From NCBI GenBank assembly GCA_903870105.1, contig CAIQBQ010000108.1:1-35476 (forward strand): a stretch of 35,476 nucleotides of DNA, in the 5' to 3' direction. This document shows, one piece after another, positions 31,764-35,476 of the stretch (its first letter is position 1; each line of letters begins with the position of its first letter). Origin of the DNA: an uncultured Alphaproteobacteria bacterium. GTDB taxonomy: Bacteria; Pseudomonadota; Alphaproteobacteria; Rickettsiales; UBA1997. The position numbers were made by a program, and so were the translations under genes. The notes beneath the pieces are model-generated. The model searched no databases. It was not told the origin of the DNA and saw only the letters and a list, made by a program, of their open reading frames with translations.

Positions 31764-34436
31764 ATGACAGTTACAACCCCTGGGCAAAAATTCGTTTATT
31801 CTTTCGGCGACGGTAAATCTGAAGGCGACGCTTCGATGAAAAGTCTTCTTGGTGGCAAAGGCGCTAACCTTGCAGAAATGTCTAAAATGGGTTTGCCAGT
31901 TCCCCCTGGATTTACGATTACTACCGAGTTCTGCGATTTTTATTATAAGAACGACAAGAAATTTCCTGACTCTTTGAGAAAAGAAGTTGCGGTTGCGCTC
32001 GCACAAATCGAAGAAAAAATCGGTGCAAAATTTGGTGATGAAAAAAATCCCCTACTTTTTTCTGTTCGCTCCGGCGCTAGAGCTTCAATGCCTGGCATGA
32101 TGGATACAGTTTTGAATTTAGGCCTAAACGACAAAACAGTTTTGGGTTTAGCAGAAAAATCTGGCAATCGTCGTTTCGCTTTCGACTCTTACCGTCGCTT
32201 CATCCAAATGTATTCGAACGTTGTTCTTGGTTTTGATCACCACAATTTCGAAGTGATTTTGGACGAGAAAAAACATGAATTTGGCGCTTCTGCCGACACA
32301 GATTTAAGTACGGAAAATCTCGAAGAAATTGTCGCTCTTTTTAAATCTGAAGTGAAAAAAGAATTGGGTTTTGATTTTCCACAAGATGTTAATGAACAGC
32401 TCTGGGGCGCGGTTGAAGCGGTTTTTGCTTCTTGGATGAATAATCGCGCAATCGTTTACCGCCAACTAAATGACATCCCCGCCTCTTGGGGAACTGCGGT
32501 TAATGTGCAATCGATGGTTTTTGGAAATATGGGAGACGCTTCGGCAACAGGAGTGGCGTTTACTCGCAACCCCTCAACGGGCACGAAAGAACTTTACGGC
32601 GAATATTTAATCAATGCCCAAGGCGAAGATGTTGTGGCGGGAATTCGCACTCCGCAATCAATCACCAACTCAGGCAAGAAGCAGCTCAACTCCGTTCTTC
32701 CTTCAATGGAAGAAACCATGCTTGATGTGTTTTTAGAGCTCGAAAAAATTTATAAAAAACTCGAGCTGCATTATCGCGACATGCAGGATATCGAATTCAC
32801 CGTGCAAAATAAAAAGCTGTGGATGCTACAGACTCGTAACGGCAAACGTACCGCTCACGCTGCAGTAAAAATCGCTGTCGACATGGTTGAAGAAAATTTG
32901 ATCAGCAAAAAAGAAGCTTTGTTGCGCATTGATCCATCAAGTCTTGATCAACTTCTGCACCCAACTCTCGACCCAAAAGCAAAAGTTCAAGTTATTGCGA
33001 AAGGTCTTCCGGCTTCTCCAGGCGCGGCTTCTGGCATCGTTGTATTTTCTTCTGCCGAAGCAGAAAAAAAATCAGAAAATGGCGGAAAAGTTATTTTAGT
33101 TCGTGTTGAAACTAGCCCTGAAGACATCAAGGGAATGCATGTGTCGCAAGGAATTCTCACCGCTCGCGGCGGCATGACATCACACGCGGCCGTTGTGGCG
33201 CGTGGCATGGGAACGCCTTGTGTTTCTGGCGCATCTGGTCTTCACGTTGATCAAGGTGGTCAATTTTTCACCGCAGGTGGCGTTAAAGTGAAACAAGGCG
33301 ACATCATTACCATCAACGGTTCAACCGGTGATGTGATTCTTGGTTCGGTGCCAACTTTGAAGCCAAATCTTTCTGGTGATTTTGAAACAATCATGAAATG
33401 GGCTGACGAAGTTCGCGTGCTTCGAGTTCGTACAAATGCTGAAACCCCACTTGATTGCCAAGTTGCGCGCGACTTTGGTTGCGAAGGTATTGGTTTGTGC
33501 AGAACTGAGCACATGTTTTTCAGCGAAGATCGCATTATTTCTGTGCGCGAAATGATTTTGGCGGAAACGCTTGAAGGTCGTAAAAAAGCCCTTGCGAAAT
33601 TGCTGCCAATGCAGCGTAAAGACTTCGTCGAGATCTTCAAAATTATGGCCGGATTACCGGTGACGATTCGTCTTCTTGATCCTCCTCTTCATGAATTTTT
33701 GCCGCATAAAGAAAGCGAAATAGCTGAAGTTGCAAAAGCCGTTGGCGTTGATGTTGGTTACGTCAAACACCGTATCAGCCAACTTCACGAACAAAATCCA
33801 ATGCTTGGCCACCGCGGTTGTCGTCTCGGAATTTCTTATCCAGAAATCTACGAAATGCAGGCGAGAGCAATTTTTGAAGCCGCTTCAATCGTTAAGAAAG
33901 AGACCGGTAAAGACGTACTTCTAGAAATAATGGTGCCGCTAGTTGCGACTAAGAAAGAGCTGCAAATCTTAAAAGCATTAATCGTTGCAACCGAAAAATC
34001 CGTCGAACAAGAAACCGGCGCGAAGCTAAACTACATGGTTGGCACGATGATCGAGCTTCCTAGAGCAGCGCTACTCGCCGACCAAATCGCCGAAGAAGCC
34101 GAATTTTTTAGCTTTGGAACAAATGACTTAACCCAAACAACTTTCGGATTAAGCCGCGACGATTCCGCCAGCTTTCTTAGTCATTACCAAAAAGCCGGAA
34201 TTTTAGAAAAAGATCCCTTTGCCGAACTAGACCAAGAAGGGGTAGGCGCATTAATCAAAATTGCCGTCGAGAAAGGAAAGGCGACTCGCAAAGACATTAA
34301 ACTAGGAATCTGCGGCGAACACGGCGGCAACCCCGCATCAATCGAATTCTGCCACAAAGCAGGCCTGAACTACGTGAGCTGCTCACCTTACCGCGTTCCA
34401 ATTGCGAGATTGGCAGCGGCTAGAGCGGGGTTGTAA
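31764..34436 (+). CDS. ppdK: Pyruvate, phosphate dikinase
   Basis: Interconverts pyruvate + ATP + phosphate with PEP + AMP + PPi; it can run toward PEP for gluconeogenesis or toward pyruvate in PPi-based glycolysis. 890 residues, full length. The N-terminal ATP-grasp domain starts FGDGKSEGDASMKSLLGGKG and continues with SVRSGARASMPGMMDTVLNLG. The central swivelling domain has the phospho-histidine in GGMTSHAAVVARGMGTPCV. The C-terminal PEP/pyruvate barrel has GIGLCRTEHMFF, FGTNDLTQTTFG and the acid-base cysteine in GICGEHGG. All key residues are present. The unknown 180-residue gene follows by 17 bases. Confidence 0.97.
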   Translation: MTVTTPGQKFVYSFGDGKSEGDASMKSLLGGKGANLAEMSKMGLPVPPGFTITTEFCDFYYKNDKKFPDSLRKEVAVALAQIEEKIGAKFGDEKNPLLFSVRSGARASMPGMMDTVLNLGLNDKTVLGLAEKSGNRRFAFDSYRRFIQMYSNVVLGFDHHNFEVILDEKKHEFGASADTDLSTENLEEIVALFKSEVKKELGFDFPQDVNEQLWGAVEAVFASWMNNRAIVYRQLNDIPASWGTAVNVQSMVFGNMGDASATGVAFTRNPSTGTKELYGEYLINAQGEDVVAGIRTPQSITNSGKKQLNSVLPSMEETMLDVFLELEKIYKKLELHYRDMQDIEFTVQNKKLWMLQTRNGKRTAHAAVKIAVDMVEENLISKKEALLRIDPSSLDQLLHPTLDPKAKVQVIAKGLPASPGAASGIVVFSSAEAEKKSENGGKVILVRVETSPEDIKGMHVSQGILTARGGMTSHAAVVARGMGTPCVSGASGLHVDQGGQFFTAGGVKVKQGDIITINGSTGDVILGSVPTLKPNLSGDFETIMKWADEVRVLRVRTNAETPLDCQVARDFGCEGIGLCRTEHMFFSEDRIISVREMILAETLEGRKKALAKLLPMQRKDFVEIFKIMAGLPVTIRLLDPPLHEFLPHKESEIAEVAKAVGVDVGYVKHRISQLHEQNPMLGHRGCRLGISYPEIYEMQARAIFEAASIVKKETGKDVLLEIMVPLVATKKELQILKALIVATEKSVEQETGAKLNYMVGTMIELPRAALLADQIAEEAEFFSFGTNDLTQTTFGLSRDDSASFLSHYQKAGILEKDPFAELDQEGVGALIKIAVEKGKATRKDIKLGICGEHGGNPASIEFCHKAGLNYVSCSPYRVPIARLAAARAGL

Positions 34437-34453
34437 CTACTTCTCCGTACTTA

Positions 34454-34996
34454 ATGAGTATTACATTAGATAAACAGCAGGCGGTAAAAGAGAATATCGA
34501 ACAAGCAATTTGGAGCGTGTTTGAAAATCAAAATTATGCAGCTTCGACAACTTTAATAGGATCAGCTTCTTCAGTGCTAAAAGATTTATTGAGCGATGGA
34601 TCTTTTAGAAAAACTACAAGCAATCTTTTTCCTGAAATTAGCGAGAGGAAAATCTATGAAGAGTTGGATAAAATCTGGAATTTCTGTAAACACGCCAAGA
34701 AAAAAAGTGAGAAGAAAATCTTGCTAGAGGAAGAAGATACTTTGATTTCGATCCTTTTGGTAATCAGGGATTATCGAACGCTATATGCCAATACAACCTT
34801 ACTTATGGGGTCTTATGAACTGTGGTTTTGCGCTAAGAATCAGAGTTTTTTTGAATGCTTCCCAGATGAGAAAAGAGTCGTAATAGTTCAAGAGTTTGGT
34901 GAATTGTATAAGGAAGAACTACTGTCTGTTCAGATTAAAAAAGGATGGATGGTTATAAAAAAGCATATTGAGAAGCGATCCCTTCCCGCTGGTTGA
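34454..34996 (+). CDS. Unknown helical protein, C-terminus encoded by a repeat
   Basis: 180 residues, all-helical by appearance, cytoplasmic. Residues about 15-115 have the pattern of helical domains with A-x-T-L-x-G-x-A (AASTTLIGSASSVLKDLL) followed by a NFCKHAKKK stretch. This is reminiscent of HEPN-like or similar four-helix proteins, but the usual R-x4-6-H is not clear. The last residues RSLPAG and the TGA stop are encoded by the left end of the repeat that begins at 34976, so the original C-terminus may have been replaced. It is 17 bases after ppdK and may share its transcript. Confidence 0.65.
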   Translation: MSITLDKQQAVKENIEQAIWSVFENQNYAASTTLIGSASSVLKDLLSDGSFRKTTSNLFPEISERKIYEELDKIWNFCKHAKKKSEKKILLEEEDTLISILLVIRDYRTLYANTTLLMGSYELWFCAKNQSFFECFPDEKRVVIVQEFGELYKEELLSVQIKKGWMVIKKHIEKRSLPAG

Positions 34997-35135
34997 GCGA
35001 AGTCGAAACCAAGGGGAGGGCCTCGGGGGTTTCTTATCCTTGGTTTCGACTTCGCTCAACCAGCGGATAAGAAAGAAAACCGGCGGATAAGAAAGTTAAG
35101 CAGTGGATAAGAAAGTTTCGCTACGGATAAGAAAT
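34976..35135 (+). repeat. Long palindromic repeat, copy 1, with 20-bp direct repeats
   Basis: Starts CGATCCCTTCCCGCTGG. Arm 34986-35014 and arm 35038-35066 are perfect 29-bp inverted repeats around a 23-nt loop. Immediately after come four GGATAAGAAA units, in frames beginning at 35061, 35081, 35101 and 35121: an exact 20-bp period. The loop holds the reverse complement of the unit (TTTCTTATCC, 35030-35039). Positions 34976-35100 recur with three mismatches at 35236-35360. Confidence 0.9.
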
Positions 35136-35160
35136 TTTAATATCGCAGCTAGATACAAAT

Positions 35161-35236
35161 TTACCAACTAACCCAAGCTATTGCAGGAACCCCGTCTTGA
35201 ATTAATCCAGCGACAATTACACTAATTACAAAACTC
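35161..35236 (-). pseudogene. Possible gene remnant between the two repeat copies
   Basis: On the minus strand, ending with a stop at 35163-35161, a short frame reads FVISVIVAGLIQDGVPAIAW and then VSW before the stop. It is hydrophobic with a glycine/proline turn, like the end of a membrane protein. Upstream it runs into the repeat, with no start. It may be the tail of a gene broken by repeat insertion; at this length chance cannot be excluded. Confidence 0.3.
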
Positions 35237-35410
35237 GATCCCTTCCCGCTGGTTGAGCGGAGTCGAAACCAAGGGGAGGGCCTCGGGGGTTTCTTATCCT
35301 TGGTTTCGACTTCGCTCAACCAGCGGATAAGAAAGACAACCAGCGGATAAGAAAGTTAAGTCACAGAGCTCGACTTGGTTTCGACTTCGCTCAACCGGCG
35401 GATAAGAAAG
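35236..35410 (+). repeat. Long palindromic repeat, copy 2, plus a partial third copy
   Basis: Same element as copy 1, shifted by exactly 260 bp. Arms are at 35246-35274 and 35298-35326 (one G-T wobble). Direct units begin at 35321 and 35341 (20-bp spacing). A further partial copy (right arm GGTTTCGACTTCGCTCAACC at 35377-35396, then GGATAAGAAAG) ends at 35410. It lies just before the GIY-YIG gene. Confidence 0.9.
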
Positions 35411-35441
35411 TAAACATCACACCAATCAAACCCACACTCAC

Positions 35442-35476
35442 ATGCCACACATGTATATTCTCGAATGTGCAGACAA
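35442..35476 (+). CDS. GIY-YIG nuclease-family protein, N-terminus only
   Basis: The last 35 bases encode MPHMYILECAD and then leave the window. This matches the opening of the small UPF0213/YhbQ-type GIY-YIG proteins, where the Y-I-L-x-C-A-D-x block contains the YI(L) strand just before the GIY-like motif. The gene starts 31 bases after the repeat cluster. Single-domain GIY-YIG proteins of about 90 residues are common in alphaproteobacteria, and their cellular role is largely unknown. Only eleven codons are visible, so the assignment is provisional. Confidence 0.6.
   Translation, partial: MPHMYILECAD

Noticed and set aside
35061..35410. CRISPR array from the regularly spaced GGATAAGAAA units
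   Set aside because: The repeats are too short (about 11 bp) and spacers of 9 bp or so are themselves similar; the palindromic arms and the absence of cas genes also exclude it.
34976..35410. Insertion sequence or MITE with a transposase
   Set aside because: No transposase frame and no clear target-site duplication flanking the copies.

Overview
The window reads as a chromosomal segment of an AT-rich alphaproteobacterium, most likely a Rickettsiales-like or similarly streamlined lineage. This is an inference from several things together: a class A RNase P RNA; a long isocitrate dehydrogenase with a C-terminal extension as in Rickettsia; lnt followed by a small XRE regulator; pyruvate phosphate dikinase; tightly packed genes with 1-50 bp overlaps; and palindromic repeats lying between and even inside genes. 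It keeps trpAB, argJ and lysA, so it is less reduced than classical obligate intracellular Rickettsia.

Layout. 1-794 (-): trpS, running off the left edge. 808-896: a palindromic repeat. About 943-1343 (+): rnpB. 1350-2590 (-): fpg and a lipoprotein, with queH and a type II asparaginase diverging from 2591. 4335-4409 (-): tRNA-Gly. 4532-6494 (+): a BON lipoprotein and mtaB, the latter carrying an in-frame repeat. 6683-7411 (-): a PAP2 phosphatase lipoprotein. 7436-10314 (+): nusB-lysA-rimM and a lipoprotein. 10315-10864: gene-free. 10865-11585 (-): tRNA-Asp, tRNA-Val and HU. 11721-16132 (-): one overlapping run trpB-trpA-argJ-coiled coil-zapA-ygfA. 16331-18132 (+): an MraZ-type operator, mraZ-rsmH-ftsL, where the dcw cluster stops; an amino acid permease follows. 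19683-22493 (-): mscS and icd. 22552-28360 (+): two paralogous large membrane proteins, lnt and an XRE regulator, all overlapping. 28379-29340 (-): a hydrolase and a 65-residue protein. 29424-30614 (+): pgk, converging on a DUF5334-like secreted protein. 30981-31058 (+): tRNA-Pro. 31191-34996 (+): a small basic protein, ppdK and an unknown 180-residue protein. 34976-35410: repeat cluster. 35442 to the end: start of a GIY-YIG nuclease gene.

Most genes are housekeeping: translation (trpS, tRNAs, queH, mtaB, rimM, rnpB), glycolysis/TCA (pgk, ppdK, icd), amino acids (trpAB, argJ, lysA, asparaginase, permease), division (mraZ-rsmH-ftsL, zapA) and envelope (lnt and at least four lipoproteins that Lnt could acylate).

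The least ordinary material is: (i) a palindromic repeat family with two near-identical copies at 34976-35360, each followed by 20-bp-spaced direct repeats, a relative of one arm inside the mtaB reading frame, and one copy providing the last codons and stop of a gene; (ii) a six-repeat, 10-bp-phased array abutting the mraZ start codon; (iii) the tandem pair of unknown membrane proteins upstream of lnt; (iv) the zero-nucleotide divergent start of fpg and queH. I found no clear new defence or mobile system. The repeat family is the best candidate for something not yet described.
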